From positions 1-47,880 of the forward strand of contig JAJCXX010000030.1 in NCBI GenBank assembly GCA_029263195.1: DNA of 47,880 nucleotides, in the 5' to 3' direction. Source of the DNA: Acidimicrobiales bacterium. Its GTDB lineage: Bacteria; Actinomycetota; Acidimicrobiia; Acidimicrobiales; Aldehydirespiratoraceae. Positions 1 through 8,361 of the stretch are shown here, in pieces. Every line of letters starts with the position of its first letter. Positions within the stretch are counted from its first letter, which is position 1. The notes under the pieces were generated by a model. That model searched no databases and was not told the origin of the DNA. It saw only the letters and a program-made list of their open reading frames with translations. A program made the position numbers and the translations under genes.

Positions 1-933
1 ATGTGGGGCGGGAAGATCTGGTTCGCGACCCCGATGTTGTTTGCCGTGGGCACGGTCACGATGTTCACCATCGGAGGGCTTTCGGGCGTGACTCACGCCC
101 TCGCCCCGGTCGACACCCAGCAGACCGACACCTACTACATCATCGCCCACTTCCACTACGTCATGTTCGGTGCCGGAGTGCTCGGACTATTCGCGGCGTG
201 CTACTTCTGGTGGCCGAAGGTATTCGGCCACATGCTCGACGAGCGTCTCGGCAAAATCCATTTCTGGGTGGCGCTGGTGGGCATGAACCTCACATTCGGC
301 CCGATGCACATCCTGGGTCTGCAGGGCATGAGTCGCCGGATCGACACTTACTCCTCGGGCTTCGGTTTCGCCCTCTGGAACATGGTGGCCACCATCGGTG
401 CGTTCGTCATCGCCCTGTCGTTGCTGATCTTCTTCTACAACATCTGGGTATCGAAGAGGAGAGCCCCCGACCTGCCGCCTCCCGGCCCCGATCCGTGGGA
501 CGCCCGCAGCCTCGAGTGGATGCTTCCGTCGCCCACTCCCGAGCACAACTTCGATGTCGTGCCCGAGGTCAACGGTCTCGACGAGTGGTGGCATCGCAAG
601 TACGGCTACGACGACAATGATCAGGTCGTTCGCATCGCCACGGTCGAGGAGGTTGCCCAGAAGGGCGACGCCACCAACGTGCACCTGCCTTCGCCGTCGT
701 ACTGGCCGCTGGTTGTAGCGGTGGGCTTGCCCCTCATTGGCTACGGCCTCATCTTCAATCTCTGGCTGACGGTTCCTGGGGCCTTGGCCGCCGCAGGTGG
801 CCTGTTCGCGTGGGCCATGGAACCGGCCGACGACCCCGATGCCCACCACGGTGGACATGGCGACGACGATGACCACGATGACGACGACGGAGTTCTGGCC
901 ACGGCCGGACCCGACACGAGCGAGGAGGGCTGA
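1..933 (+). CDS. ctaD: Cytochrome c oxidase subunit I, C-terminal part (5' end outside window)
   Basis: This is the C-terminal 310 residues of the haem-copper oxidase catalytic subunit, which reduces O2 and pumps protons in the plasma membrane. The first codon in view is an internal ATG: family members have about 250 more residues before this point. Visible hallmarks are the histidine pair in HFHYVMFGAG (around residue 51), which ligates the haems, and the conserved LGLQGMSRRI segment. After the usual end (around residue 185) there is an unusual extension with two more hydrophobic segments (about 227-245 and 252-268) and an acidic, histidine-rich tail, HHGGHGDDDDHDDDD. The extension resembles a subunit IV-like addition, although a separate ctaF follows. 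ctaE starts one base after the stop codon. Confidence 0.95.
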   Translation: MWGGKIWFATPMLFAVGTVTMFTIGGLSGVTHALAPVDTQQTDTYYIIAHFHYVMFGAGVLGLFAACYFWWPKVFGHMLDERLGKIHFWVALVGMNLTFGPMHILGLQGMSRRIDTYSSGFGFALWNMVATIGAFVIALSLLIFFYNIWVSKRRAPDLPPPGPDPWDARSLEWMLPSPTPEHNFDVVPEVNGLDEWWHRKYGYDDNDQVVRIATVEEVAQKGDATNVHLPSPSYWPLVVAVGLPLIGYGLIFNLWLTVPGALAAAGGLFAWAMEPADDPDAHHGGHGDDDDHDDDDGVLATAGPDTSEEG

Positions 934-934
934 C

Positions 935-1549
935 ATGGCTACAGCAACTGCTGCGCCGGTGGCTCACGAAACTCACGAAGAGCACCGCACCTCGACCGGT
1001 ATGTCCAACACCAAGTTGGCCATGTGGGTCTTTCTCGGGTCCGAGTGTCTGCTGTTCGGTGGCCTGATATCGAGCTACCTGATCTACAAGACCAGGGGCG
1101 CCGGTCTTCTTGTCCCCACCGACGTGTTCGACATTCCGTTCACTTCGGTCAGTTCGTTCGTGCTGCTGATGAGCTCGATGACGATGGTGCTGGCGCTCTC
1201 GGCTCTTCGTCGAGGAGATGAAGCTCTTTCCCGGGTCTGGATCCTCACCACCGCCATGCTGGGTGGGGTGTTCGTCGGTGGCCAGGTCTACGAATTCACC
1301 ACGTTCCTTCGCGAAGGTGTCGGATTCACGACAAACCCGGCCAGCTCGGCATTCTTCACCCTCACCGGCTTCCATGGCGTCCACGTGGGCCTTGGAATCG
1401 TCATGTTGATGTCGGCGTTTGTGATGTCGAGCAAGGACAAGCTCCACAAGGAGCAATCCGAGACGCTCGAGATCATCGGCCTCTACTGGCACTTCGTCGA
1501 CGTGGTCTGGGTCGTGCTGTTCACGGTCGTATACCTGGTGCCGGCATAG
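935..1549 (+). CDS. ctaE: Cytochrome c oxidase subunit III
   Basis: This 204-residue, five-helix membrane protein is the third core subunit of the aa3 oxidase and supports stable proton uptake by subunit I. Family features are the MWVFLGSECLLFGG start of the first helix, the FTLTGFHGVHVGLG segment and the C-terminal YWHFVDVVWV motif. I chose the ATG at 935 over an earlier in-frame ATG because GAGGAGG lies 6 bases upstream (922-928) and the longer version would overlap ctaD. The N-terminus (about 25 residues) is hydrophilic. It is in an operon with ctaD, ctaF and ctaG. Confidence 0.96.
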   Translation: MATATAAPVAHETHEEHRTSTGMSNTKLAMWVFLGSECLLFGGLISSYLIYKTRGAGLLVPTDVFDIPFTSVSSFVLLMSSMTMVLALSALRRGDEALSRVWILTTAMLGGVFVGGQVYEFTTFLREGVGFTTNPASSAFFTLTGFHGVHVGLGIVMLMSAFVMSSKDKLHKEQSETLEIIGLYWHFVDVVWVVLFTVVYLVPA

Positions 1550-1566
1550 GGGGCCTGGAGAATCTC

Positions 1567-1887
1567 ATGACTACAACCGATATTTCCGAAGCCGTCGACT
1601 CGACCGAGGTCGAGCACGAGCACCCCTCCGACTGGCAGTACATCAAGATCGCGCTGATCCTGGCTGTCATCACGGGGTTCGAGGTGGCGGCCTCCTACGT
1701 CTCGCTCGGCGATGTGCTGGTGCCGCTGCTTCTGGGAATGATGGCCGTCAAGTTCTGGCTGGTGATCACCTGGTTCATGCATCTGCGCTTTGATGGCAAG
1801 ATCTTCAAGCAGCTGTTCATAGCCGGCCTCGTTCTGGCTGTGGCGGTCTATACCATCACGCTGAGCGCCTTCGAATTCTGGGCCTGA
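1567..1887 (+). CDS. ctaF: Cytochrome c oxidase subunit IV (prokaryotic type)
   Basis: This 106-residue small membrane subunit has three hydrophobic segments after an acidic N-terminus of about 22 residues. The central KFWLVITWFMHLRFD segment is typical of the bacterial COX4 (CyoD/CtaF-like) family, which assists copper insertion and oxidase stability. A GGAG ribosome site (1557-1560) lies 6 bases before the ATG. It sits 17 bases after ctaE and before ctaG, in the usual operon order. Confidence 0.9.
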   Translation: MTTTDISEAVDSTEVEHEHPSDWQYIKIALILAVITGFEVAASYVSLGDVLVPLLLGMMAVKFWLVITWFMHLRFDGKIFKQLFIAGLVLAVAVYTITLSAFEFWA

Positions 1888-1939
1888 TCGAACCTCGGCC
1901 AGGTCAGCACTGTGACTGCGCCCTATCGGGAGTGACATC

Positions 1940-2854
1940 GTGACCATCTTGGCCGCTAGCGGGCCTTGGACCTATCAGTTTCACCCTGAGGTCTGGATTC
2001 TGCTTGCCATGGGTCTGGCTCTCAGCACCTATTCGGTGCGGGTCATCGGTCCGATGGTCGTTCCGTCGGGCCAGCCAGTCGTCACCATCGCGCAGCGGCG
2101 CTTCTTTATCGCCGGGATGATCCTGTTCTGGTTGGCGGCCGACTATCCACTCCACGACATTGCCGAGAGCTACCTCTACTCGGCCCACATGGTGCAGCAC
2201 CTGCTGGTCACGTTCGTGATCCCTCCGTTGTTGCTGTTGGCCCTGCCGGAATGGCTCGCAAGGTTGGTGATCCTCGATGGTGGGGTGGTCTCCAAGGCAT
2301 TGCGGGTGTTGACCCGTCCGGTCGTGGCCGGTCTGGCGTTCAACGCTCTTCAACTCTTCGGCTACTGGACGTGGACCGTCAACCAGTCGAGCACCAACGG
2401 CAGCTTCCACTACGCGATGCACATTTCGTACTTCCTTCTCGGATTGCTGATGTGGTTCCCGGTTCTGGGCCCCCTCAAGGAACTCCAGATGACGGAGATG
2501 GGCAAGATGATCTACCTCTTCTTGATGTCGATCATCCCAACGGTTCCGGCCGGCTGGCTGGCGTTCGCCGGTGATGCCGTCTACCGCACCTACGACACTC
2601 CGGAGCGGCTCTGGAACATCGGAGTTCGCTCTGACCAGCAGGTCGCCGGTGCGATCATGAAGGTCGGCGGAGGAATGTACCTCTGGCTGTTGATCGCGAT
2701 CAGGTGGTTCCGGGTGAGCGGGGCTGAGCGAGCAGCCGATCTCGAGAGCCGACGAGTCCGCACGCCGGGTCATTCCATGACCAGCGGAGATATCGAGCGA
2801 GAGTTCGAGAAGGCCGGCCCTCCGGCCCTGGAAAGCCCTCCTGAAAACGATTGA
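1940..2854 (+). CDS. ctaG: Cytochrome c oxidase assembly protein, CtaG (caa3) family
   Basis: This 304-residue multi-pass membrane protein belongs to the caa3_CtaG family, which helps deliver copper to the oxidase. Visible features are the FHPEVWILL opening, SAHMVQHLLVTFVIPPLLLL with a conserved His pair, and HYAMHISYFLLGLLMWFPV. The start is a GTG at 1940 with GGGAG (1928-1932) 7 bases upstream. The last 45 residues are hydrophilic. It lies after ctaF and only 18 bases before serS, so it may be cotranscribed with it. The symbol is used in the Bacillus sense, not for the unrelated Cox11-type CtaG. Confidence 0.85.
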   Translation: MTILAASGPWTYQFHPEVWILLAMGLALSTYSVRVIGPMVVPSGQPVVTIAQRRFFIAGMILFWLAADYPLHDIAESYLYSAHMVQHLLVTFVIPPLLLLALPEWLARLVILDGGVVSKALRVLTRPVVAGLAFNALQLFGYWTWTVNQSSTNGSFHYAMHISYFLLGLLMWFPVLGPLKELQMTEMGKMIYLFLMSIIPTVPAGWLAFAGDAVYRTYDTPERLWNIGVRSDQQVAGAIMKVGGGMYLWLLIAIRWFRVSGAERAADLESRRVRTPGHSMTSGDIEREFEKAGPPALESPPEND

Positions 2855-2872
2855 GCGCGATACCGTCGTGCC

Positions 2873-4162
2873 ATGCTCGACATTCGACGAATCCGCACGG
2901 ATCCAGACGGTGTGAAGGCGGCCATCGCCCGGCGCGGCGATGGCACCGAGTCACTCGACGAGGTGATCACGATCGACGCCAGACGGCGTGAGCTGGGTGC
3001 CGAGCGCGACGATATTCGGGCCAGGGTCAACGCCTTGTCGAAGCAGGTCGGCGGACTTCGCCGTGATGGCCGAACCGATGAGGCCGAAGCACTTCAGGAC
3101 GAGAGCCGACAACTCGGTGAACGCGAGCGCGAACTGAATACCGAGGTCGACGAGATCGCAGGCCGGGTCAGAGATATCCTTCTCACCGTCGGCAACATCC
3201 CCGCCGACGAGTGCCCCGACGGCGACAGCGAGCACGACAATGTGATCACAAGAGTGGAGGGCTACGACCCCGACTCCTACGCCGATCACCAGAGGGTGCC
3301 CCACTGGGACATCGCCACGGAGCTCGGAATCCTCGATGTTGACCGCGCCGTGAAGATGTCAGGCGCGATGTTCGTGATGTACCGCGGTATGGGTGCACGG
3401 CTGGTTCGTGCTCTCATCGACTACGCGTTGGATCGCAATCGTGATGCCTACGAGGAGATTCGTCCTCCCACCGTGGTCAAGACCGAGACGATGATCAGCA
3501 CCGGTCATCTCCCGAAGTTCGCCGACGATGCCTACCACCTCGAGCGCGACGATCTCTGGGCCATCCCCACCGCTGAGGTGCCCCTCACCTCAATTGGTCG
3601 CGACGAGGTGTTCGTCGAGGCCGAACTACCGATGAAGTTCATGGCCCACACATCGTGTTTCCGTCGTGAGGCCGGGTCGGCCGGACGCGACACGCGCGGG
3701 CTGCTGAGGGTCCACGAGTTCGACAAGGTCGAGCTTCTGTCCTACGCCACCCCGGAGCAGTCGGCCGAGGTTCATGCCGACATCCTGGCCCGAGCCGAGA
3801 GCGTCATGGTGGAACTCGGTCTGGCCTACCGGATTCTCGATCTGTGCACCGGCGACATCGGCAACTCCTCGGCCCGCACTTTCGACATCGAGGCGTATGC
3901 GCCGGGGGCCGATCGGTGGCTCGAGGTCTCGTCGGTTTCGTGGTTCAGCGACTACCAGGCCCGCCGGGCCAACATTCGCTATCGGCCAGCCGTTGGCAAG
4001 GGCACCACCGTGATACACACCCTAAACGGGTCGGGGCTGGCCGTTCCGCGCGTGTGGGCGGCGCTGGTCGAGACTCACCGCCGGCCCGACGGTTCGATCC
4101 GGCTTCCAGAGGCCCTCCACCCCTACCTGGGAGGCCTCACTGAGATTCCAGCGCCCGGCTGA
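2873..4162 (+). CDS. serS: Seryl-tRNA synthetase
   Basis: This cytosolic class II aminoacyl-tRNA synthetase of 429 residues charges tRNA-Ser (and tRNA-Sec where present). The N-terminal 110 residues form the long antiparallel coiled-coil arm that contacts the tRNA. Class II motif 2 is visible at FRREAGSAGRDTRGLLRVHE, and motif 3 at NGSGLAVPRVWAALVE. Serine-specific TAEVPLTS also appears. The length is normal for the family. No strong ribosome site precedes the ATG. It is 18 bases after ctaG, and the next gene is on the other strand. Confidence 0.97.
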   Translation: MLDIRRIRTDPDGVKAAIARRGDGTESLDEVITIDARRRELGAERDDIRARVNALSKQVGGLRRDGRTDEAEALQDESRQLGERERELNTEVDEIAGRVRDILLTVGNIPADECPDGDSEHDNVITRVEGYDPDSYADHQRVPHWDIATELGILDVDRAVKMSGAMFVMYRGMGARLVRALIDYALDRNRDAYEEIRPPTVVKTETMISTGHLPKFADDAYHLERDDLWAIPTAEVPLTSIGRDEVFVEAELPMKFMAHTSCFRREAGSAGRDTRGLLRVHEFDKVELLSYATPEQSAEVHADILARAESVMVELGLAYRILDLCTGDIGNSSARTFDIEAYAPGADRWLEVSSVSWFSDYQARRANIRYRPAVGKGTTVIHTLNGSGLAVPRVWAALVETHRRPDGSIRLPEALHPYLGGLTEIPAPG

Positions 4163-4209
4163 CGGCTGAGCGATCGGACCGGCCGGAACCCAGCCAGAGG
4201 TTGCGTTGG

Positions 4210-4533
4210 TCAGGCCGCGGCGAGCCCCAGAGCGGCCGCGCCGACGCCCCCGAGGAATGTGGCCACGCCGTAGGCGACAGCGTTGAGGTGGCTGTGTTCC
4301 CAGAGATCGACCAGGTCGGCGACGAGTGTAGAAAATGTCGTGGTGGCACCGATGCCGGCCACGCCGATGACCGTTAGCTCGGGGGGCGACCAGGAAGCGA
4401 TCAGGCCGAGGGCGAACGATCCGGCAATGTTGACCGCGAGTGTGCCGAGAGGACGCGGCAGGTGAACTCCTGTCTGCCATCGAATCAGAGCCCCGGCTGA
4501 TGCGGCGAACACGAACGCTCCGGCGGTGATCAT
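4210..4533 (-). CDS. crcB: Fluoride ion channel CrcB/Fluc, second paralogue
   Basis: This 107-residue, four-helix fluoride exporter subunit carries the family signatures GALIRW (N-terminal), TLAVNIAGSF and GATTTFSTL, the last containing the TFS segment that lines the pore and the central sodium site. Its ATG overlaps the end of the upstream paralogue by 4 bases, so the two are probably translationally coupled. Single Fluc proteins form dual-topology homodimers, while adjacent paralogues are usually thought to form an antiparallel heterodimer. That assembly is inferred here. Confidence 0.92.
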   Translation of the reverse strand: MITAGAFVFAASAGALIRWQTGVHLPRPLGTLAVNIAGSFALGLIASWSPPELTVIGVAGIGATTTFSTLVADLVDLWEHSHLNAVAYGVATFLGGVGAAALGLAAA

Positions 4534-4934
4534 CGAACCGGCTCCGGATCGACCAGCCGCCGCACCATCGCTCCGGCCGCAACTGCGGCTACCCCCACCA
4601 CGACCGACGCGAGGAGATACGAGCCGGCGGTGGCGGAGCGGCCGTCTCGTAGTTGCTCGGCCAGGGAGAGTGCCACGGAGGAGAACGTGGTGAGGCCTCC
4701 GCAGAATCCCACTCCGACCCCGAGCCGAATCAGCTCGCGTTGCTCGGTTGGGGCCGGATGAACCAACAGGCCGAGGATGAACGCCCCGACGATGTTCACA
4801 GCCAACGTCGACCAGGGAAAGGCGTGATGTCCGGCCTGATTGATCACAAGCCAACGGGCCCCGCTACCTGCCGCGCCGCCGACGGCGATTACAATCGGGC
4901 CGTATCTGAGCACCGATGAACCGTAGGCCCTCAT
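4530..4934 (-). CDS. crcB: Fluoride ion channel CrcB/Fluc, first paralogue
   Basis: This 134-residue, four-helix protein has the Fluc motifs GSGARW, STLAVNIVGAF and GGLTTFSSV. It is the upstream half of a crcB pair and overlaps the second copy by 4 bases. The predicted ATG (4932-4934) shares two bases with the ATG of pdxH on the other strand. A GTG seven codons further in (at 4913) would give MLRYGPIVIA and relieve that overlap, and is a plausible alternative start. I saw no fluoride riboswitch upstream. Confidence 0.9.
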   Translation of the reverse strand: MRAYGSSVLRYGPIVIAVGGAAGSGARWLVINQAGHHAFPWSTLAVNIVGAFILGLLVHPAPTEQRELIRLGVGVGFCGGLTTFSSVALSLAEQLRDGRSATAGSYLLASVVVGVAAVAAGAMVRRLVDPEPVR

Positions 4935-5574
4935 GAACGACTTGGCTGCGATGCGAGAGCAGTACAACGACGGTGGACTCGACGAGTCCGAAGCTGGCGA
5001 CGACCCCCAGCAGCTGTTCGCCAGTTGGTTCGACGATTGGAAGGCCACCGAGCCTTTCGAGGCCAACGTGATGATTCTGTCGACCGTCGACCGCGATGGT
5101 TGGCCGTCGGCGCGGGCAGTGCTCCTGAAGGATTTCGACGACAGCGGGCTGGTCTTCTACACGAACTATCTCTCCGACAAGGCTCGTGATCTCGACATTG
5201 CAGGTCGGGCCACACTCACGTTCGTCTGGAAACCACTGTTCCGCCAGGTTCGGATCACGGGGACAGCGTCGAGGGTGCCCGAACAGGAATCCGACGAGTA
5301 TTTCGCCTCGCGGCCTCGGGGCTCCCAGATCGGAGCCTGGGCGAGCGATCAATCATCGGTGATCGCCGGGCGTACCGCTCTCGAAGAGTCGGTGGCGAGG
5401 ATCGAACATCGCTTCCCCGATGAGGTTCCGCGACCATCGCACTGGGGTGGCTACAGGGTGACCCCGAGAGTGTGTGAGTTCTGGCACGGCAGGGTCAGCC
5501 GACTCCACGACCGAATCAGGTTTCGTATCGAGACCGGCTCCGATGTGTGGATCCGCGAGCGCTTGTCGCCCTGA
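4933..5574 (+). CDS. pdxH: Pyridoxamine/pyridoxine 5'-phosphate oxidase
   Basis: This FMN-dependent enzyme oxidises pyridoxamine or pyridoxine 5'-phosphate to pyridoxal 5'-phosphate. It has 213 residues, like E. coli PdxH, and aligns with it throughout: MREQYNDGGLDE at the N-terminus, ARAVLLKDFDDSGLVFYTN (FMN and substrate contacts), RPRGSQIGAWASDQSS, the WGGYRVTPRVCEFWHG segment, and the C-terminal RLHDR. The ATG is divergent from and overlaps the crcB start. No clear ribosome site is visible, so the start could instead be Met7. Confidence 0.95.
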   Translation: MNDLAAMREQYNDGGLDESEAGDDPQQLFASWFDDWKATEPFEANVMILSTVDRDGWPSARAVLLKDFDDSGLVFYTNYLSDKARDLDIAGRATLTFVWKPLFRQVRITGTASRVPEQESDEYFASRPRGSQIGAWASDQSSVIAGRTALEESVARIEHRFPDEVPRPSHWGGYRVTPRVCEFWHGRVSRLHDRIRFRIETGSDVWIRERLSP

Positions 5575-5625
5575 CCCGGCGGTTGCGAGAGCAGGCCGGT
5601 AGGTCGTTGGGTCGGCGGGTGGGGC

Positions 5626-6555
5626 TCAGAGCAAGGGCATGACTTCGGCGGCGACCAGTCTGATGTGGTCCAAGTCGGTGTCGTCGAGCACCTGCAGGTA
5701 GACGCGATCGGCCCCCTTGTCGGCGAAGCTACGAATGCGTTCCGCACACTGTTCGGGTGTACCGGCCACGCCATTGTCACGGAGTTCGTCGGCGTCGCGC
5801 CCGACCTTGGCCGCCCGTTGGCTGATCTCGGCCTCGTCGGAACCGCAGCACAGGACCTGGGCGGCCGAAAAGATCATCGATGCCGGATTCCGATCGCGGG
5901 CTTCACAGGCCGCCATGACCCGGCCGCGGGCATCGGCGAAAGAGTCGGGATCGACGAACGGGGTGTTGTATTCCTGAGCGTAGGTGGCGGCGAGTCGTGG
6001 AGTGCGTTTGGGTCCGAAACCACCCATCACGATCGGTGGATGAGGTTTCTGAACCGGTTTGGGCAGAGCCGGGGAGACGGCGATGGTGTAGTGCTCGCCA
6101 CGGAAGTCGAAGGTCTGGTCGGCCGGGGTCGACCACAGCCCTGTTATCACGCCGAGCTGCTCCTCGAGCATGTCGAATCGCCGGCCCATGCTGTGGAACG
6201 GGATGCCGTATGCGGTGTGTTCGGTATCGAACCACCCGGCCCCGAGGCCGAGCTCGATCCGACCGTTGCTCATGGCATCGATCTGCGAGACGGTGATTGC
6301 CAGCGGGCCTGGTCGGCGAAAGGTGACCGGTGTGACCAGTGTTCCGAGTCGGATCGTGGTGGTGTCGCGGGCCAGGCCAGCCAGGGTGGTCCACGCGTCG
6401 ACGGGCCCGGGCCCCGGATCGCCATCGCCCATGCGGAGGTAGTGATCCGATGAGAAGAAGGCATCAAAACCGAGCCGCTCGGCTTCTTGGGCCAGCAACA
6501 TCAGTCGGCGATAGTTGGTTCCTTGCTGAGGTTCGACGAAGACACGTAGCTGCAT
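5626..6555 (-). CDS. LLM-class flavin/F420-dependent oxidoreductase
   Basis: This 309-residue luciferase-like TIM-barrel protein of the kind that binds F420 in actinobacteria has typical segments: FFSSDHYLRMGDGDPGPGP, LGTLVTPVTFRRP, GRIELGLGAGWFDTEHTAYG and PPIVMGGFG. The substrate is not predictable. It is convergent with pdxH, with 51 bases between that hold no convincing terminator. It is followed on the same strand, upstream in transcription, by a poly-gamma-glutamate hydrolase-like gene with a 27-base gap, so the two may be cotranscribed. Confidence 0.88.
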   Translation of the reverse strand: MQLRVFVEPQQGTNYRRLMLLAQEAERLGFDAFFSSDHYLRMGDGDPGPGPVDAWTTLAGLARDTTTIRLGTLVTPVTFRRPGPLAITVSQIDAMSNGRIELGLGAGWFDTEHTAYGIPFHSMGRRFDMLEEQLGVITGLWSTPADQTFDFRGEHYTIAVSPALPKPVQKPHPPIVMGGFGPKRTPRLAATYAQEYNTPFVDPDSFADARGRVMAACEARDRNPASMIFSAAQVLCCGSDEAEISQRAAKVGRDADELRDNGVAGTPEQCAERIRSFADKGADRVYLQVLDDTDLDHIRLVAAEVMPLL

Positions 6556-6582
6556 TCCCGAACGATACTCATCCGCTGTCGG

Positions 6583-7188
6583 TCAAGCATCCCAGCTGAC
6601 GACGGCAGCCACTAGCAGGTCGATCAACAGGGCTACCTGAGGGGCGCGGCTGGTGCCGTCGTGGTCCGACCAGTTCGACTCCTCGCGGTTCCATCGGCTG
6701 GTGGGCGGCAGTTCGATCTGGGCCCCGCCGTTGCTGGGCCGATTGACGGGATTGTCGGGATGCTGACCTCGCAGACCAGCCGGAATCTCGGCGAGGTCGT
6801 CGACCACCCCGAACCGGTCGGGAAGGCCCCCTCGAAGATGGTCGGCCACGTGGGACGCGAGCTGTCGGTTTCCTCCGCCTACCAGCACGTCCCAGAACCG
6901 GTCCTCTCGCCCGTAGCCGTGGAGTGAGATCACGGTGTCGACATGGCCGAGGAATCCGGCCAGGGCGTCGGAATGGGCCGGATCGAACTTGATGGAGGGG
7001 ATGTGTTGACGCAACGGAGATCGTTGAACCACGGCGTAGATCGACGAGTCGGTTCGATCGGCGACCTCTTGGGCGATCACGTCGGTGGTGCGTTCCAGAT
7101 TGCCGCCGTGAAATGCCATAATCCCGAAACGTCCACGGAGATGGCATACCTCTGAGACGTCTGGTTGGTTGAGGAATTCCCGGAGCAT
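6583..7188 (-). CDS. Poly-gamma-glutamate hydrolase-like protein
   Basis: This 201-residue protein resembles the PghP/YmaC (poly-gamma-glutamate hydrolase) family of zinc peptidases. It has IMAFHGGNLERTTDVIA near the N-terminus and VISLHGYGREDRFWDVLVGG in the middle, where the two histidine motifs are the likely metal ligands, and a late SRWNREESNWS segment. I chose the ATG at 7188: the earlier in-frame start (7263) would run 38 bases into the CcdA gene and adds a basic low-complexity stretch. Its real substrate is unknown, since some family members are phage enzymes and others have unstudied bacterial roles. Confidence 0.65.
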   Translation of the reverse strand: MLREFLNQPDVSEVCHLRGRFGIMAFHGGNLERTTDVIAQEVADRTDSSIYAVVQRSPLRQHIPSIKFDPAHSDALAGFLGHVDTVISLHGYGREDRFWDVLVGGGNRQLASHVADHLRGGLPDRFGVVDDLAEIPAGLRGQHPDNPVNRPSNGGAQIELPPTSRWNREESNWSDHDGTSRAPQVALLIDLLVAAVVSWDA

Positions 7189-7225
7189 GGCCGAGAAGCT
7201 ATACCTCTGGAGGCTTGAGAGCGGC

Positions 7226-8350
7226 CTAGACCGCCACGGTTTGGTCAGGCGAGACCGATCCACTGCGCGAGGCGAGCTTTCGCCGAACCTTGTGCGACAA
7301 CCACAATGAAAACAAGGCGATGAACGCCATTTCGAGCGGCACCCCGGCTCGGCCGGGGTCGGTGAACCAGTGACCGATGCGGGCCGGCCAGTTGTAGATG
7401 AATCGGTAGAGCGGGCCGGCTACGAACTCGCCCTCGTTGTAGCCGATCTCGATCACGAGATAGGCCGAAAGATATGTAACGGTGATCGACAGTCGCTTGA
7501 TCCGGTCGGACTCGGCGTCGAGCCAGCCGATGAGCAGGGCTCCGAGGATTCCGAAAGTGGCCAGTACGCCGATGCGGGCCGGGGTGGTGTTCTTGATCCA
7601 CGCATTGACCGAGTTCTGCATCTCCTGGAACTTGTCGACCAACACGTTCTGGGTGGTCGGGTCGTCGAGAACCCGAAGCTCCCAGATGCCGTAGTTGACC
7701 AGGTAGAACCCGGACAAGATGAGCACGAACCCGCTCACCCGGTTGACGTAGGGGAGGAACCTGCGCATGTCGCGGGCGATACCCGACTTCGCCATGGCGA
7801 GACTGATCGTCAGGAATGTGATCACGGCTCCCATACCGACGGCGTAGGCGATGAAGTTGGCTACGCCATCGGCGTAGCTCTGAGTGGTGAAGGTGTTGCT
7901 GACCCCGGCGATGAAGATGCCGACGGTGCACGAGAGCGAAACGACCGCGTAGCTGACTCCGAACATGAACACTGATGGCAGGTCGCGACTTCCACCGCCC
8001 TTGTTCATCTTCGGGAGCCTCAGGCTGACGTTCTTGCCGAACAGCATGGCGAGTCCGAGCGGCACCATCAGTACGCCGACAACAGCTGTCACGTAGCCGG
8101 TCTTGGATGACACCGTGGAGAGGCTGGCCTGGAACAACACTCCGAATGTGCCGAACACGACGACGAAGCCGGCGGTCAGTACGAGGCCCACCATGATCGC
8201 CCGCACGATGTTGGTGAGCTTCGGGGTCTCCTCGTCGCCTCCTTCGAGGCCCATGAAGTAGGAGAGGTAGGCGGGCAGCATTGCGAACCCGCAGGGGTTG
8301 AACGCGGCGACTATCCCGAGAGTGAACGGAAATGAAAGGGCGAGTTCCAT
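7226..8350 (-). CDS. ccdA: CcdA/DsbD-type transmembrane thiol-disulfide transporter
   Basis: This 374-residue polytopic membrane protein passes electrons from cytoplasmic thioredoxin to extracytoplasmic thioredoxin-like proteins. The two redox cysteines are visible: Cys20 in FNPCGFAMLPAYLSYF and Cys141 in VSLSCTVGIF. The core six helices are followed by an additional 100 residues with further hydrophobic segments (around 255-275, 290-310 and 340-355), longer than minimal CcdA. The TlpA-like lipoprotein gene lies 11 bases upstream on the same strand, a classic redox pair that probably serves cytochrome c maturation and so fits the nearby oxidase operon. Confidence 0.9.
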   Translation of the reverse strand: MELALSFPFTLGIVAAFNPCGFAMLPAYLSYFMGLEGGDEETPKLTNIVRAIMVGLVLTAGFVVVFGTFGVLFQASLSTVSSKTGYVTAVVGVLMVPLGLAMLFGKNVSLRLPKMNKGGGSRDLPSVFMFGVSYAVVSLSCTVGIFIAGVSNTFTTQSYADGVANFIAYAVGMGAVITFLTISLAMAKSGIARDMRRFLPYVNRVSGFVLILSGFYLVNYGIWELRVLDDPTTQNVLVDKFQEMQNSVNAWIKNTTPARIGVLATFGILGALLIGWLDAESDRIKRLSITVTYLSAYLVIEIGYNEGEFVAGPLYRFIYNWPARIGHWFTDPGRAGVPLEMAFIALFSLWLSHKVRRKLASRSGSVSPDQTVAV

Positions 8351-8361
8351 GGGTCAGGACG

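Noticed and set aside
4935..5010. Possible fluoride riboswitch upstream of the crcB pair
   Set aside because: The upstream region is pdxH coding sequence, and I could not see the pseudoknot-forming consensus.
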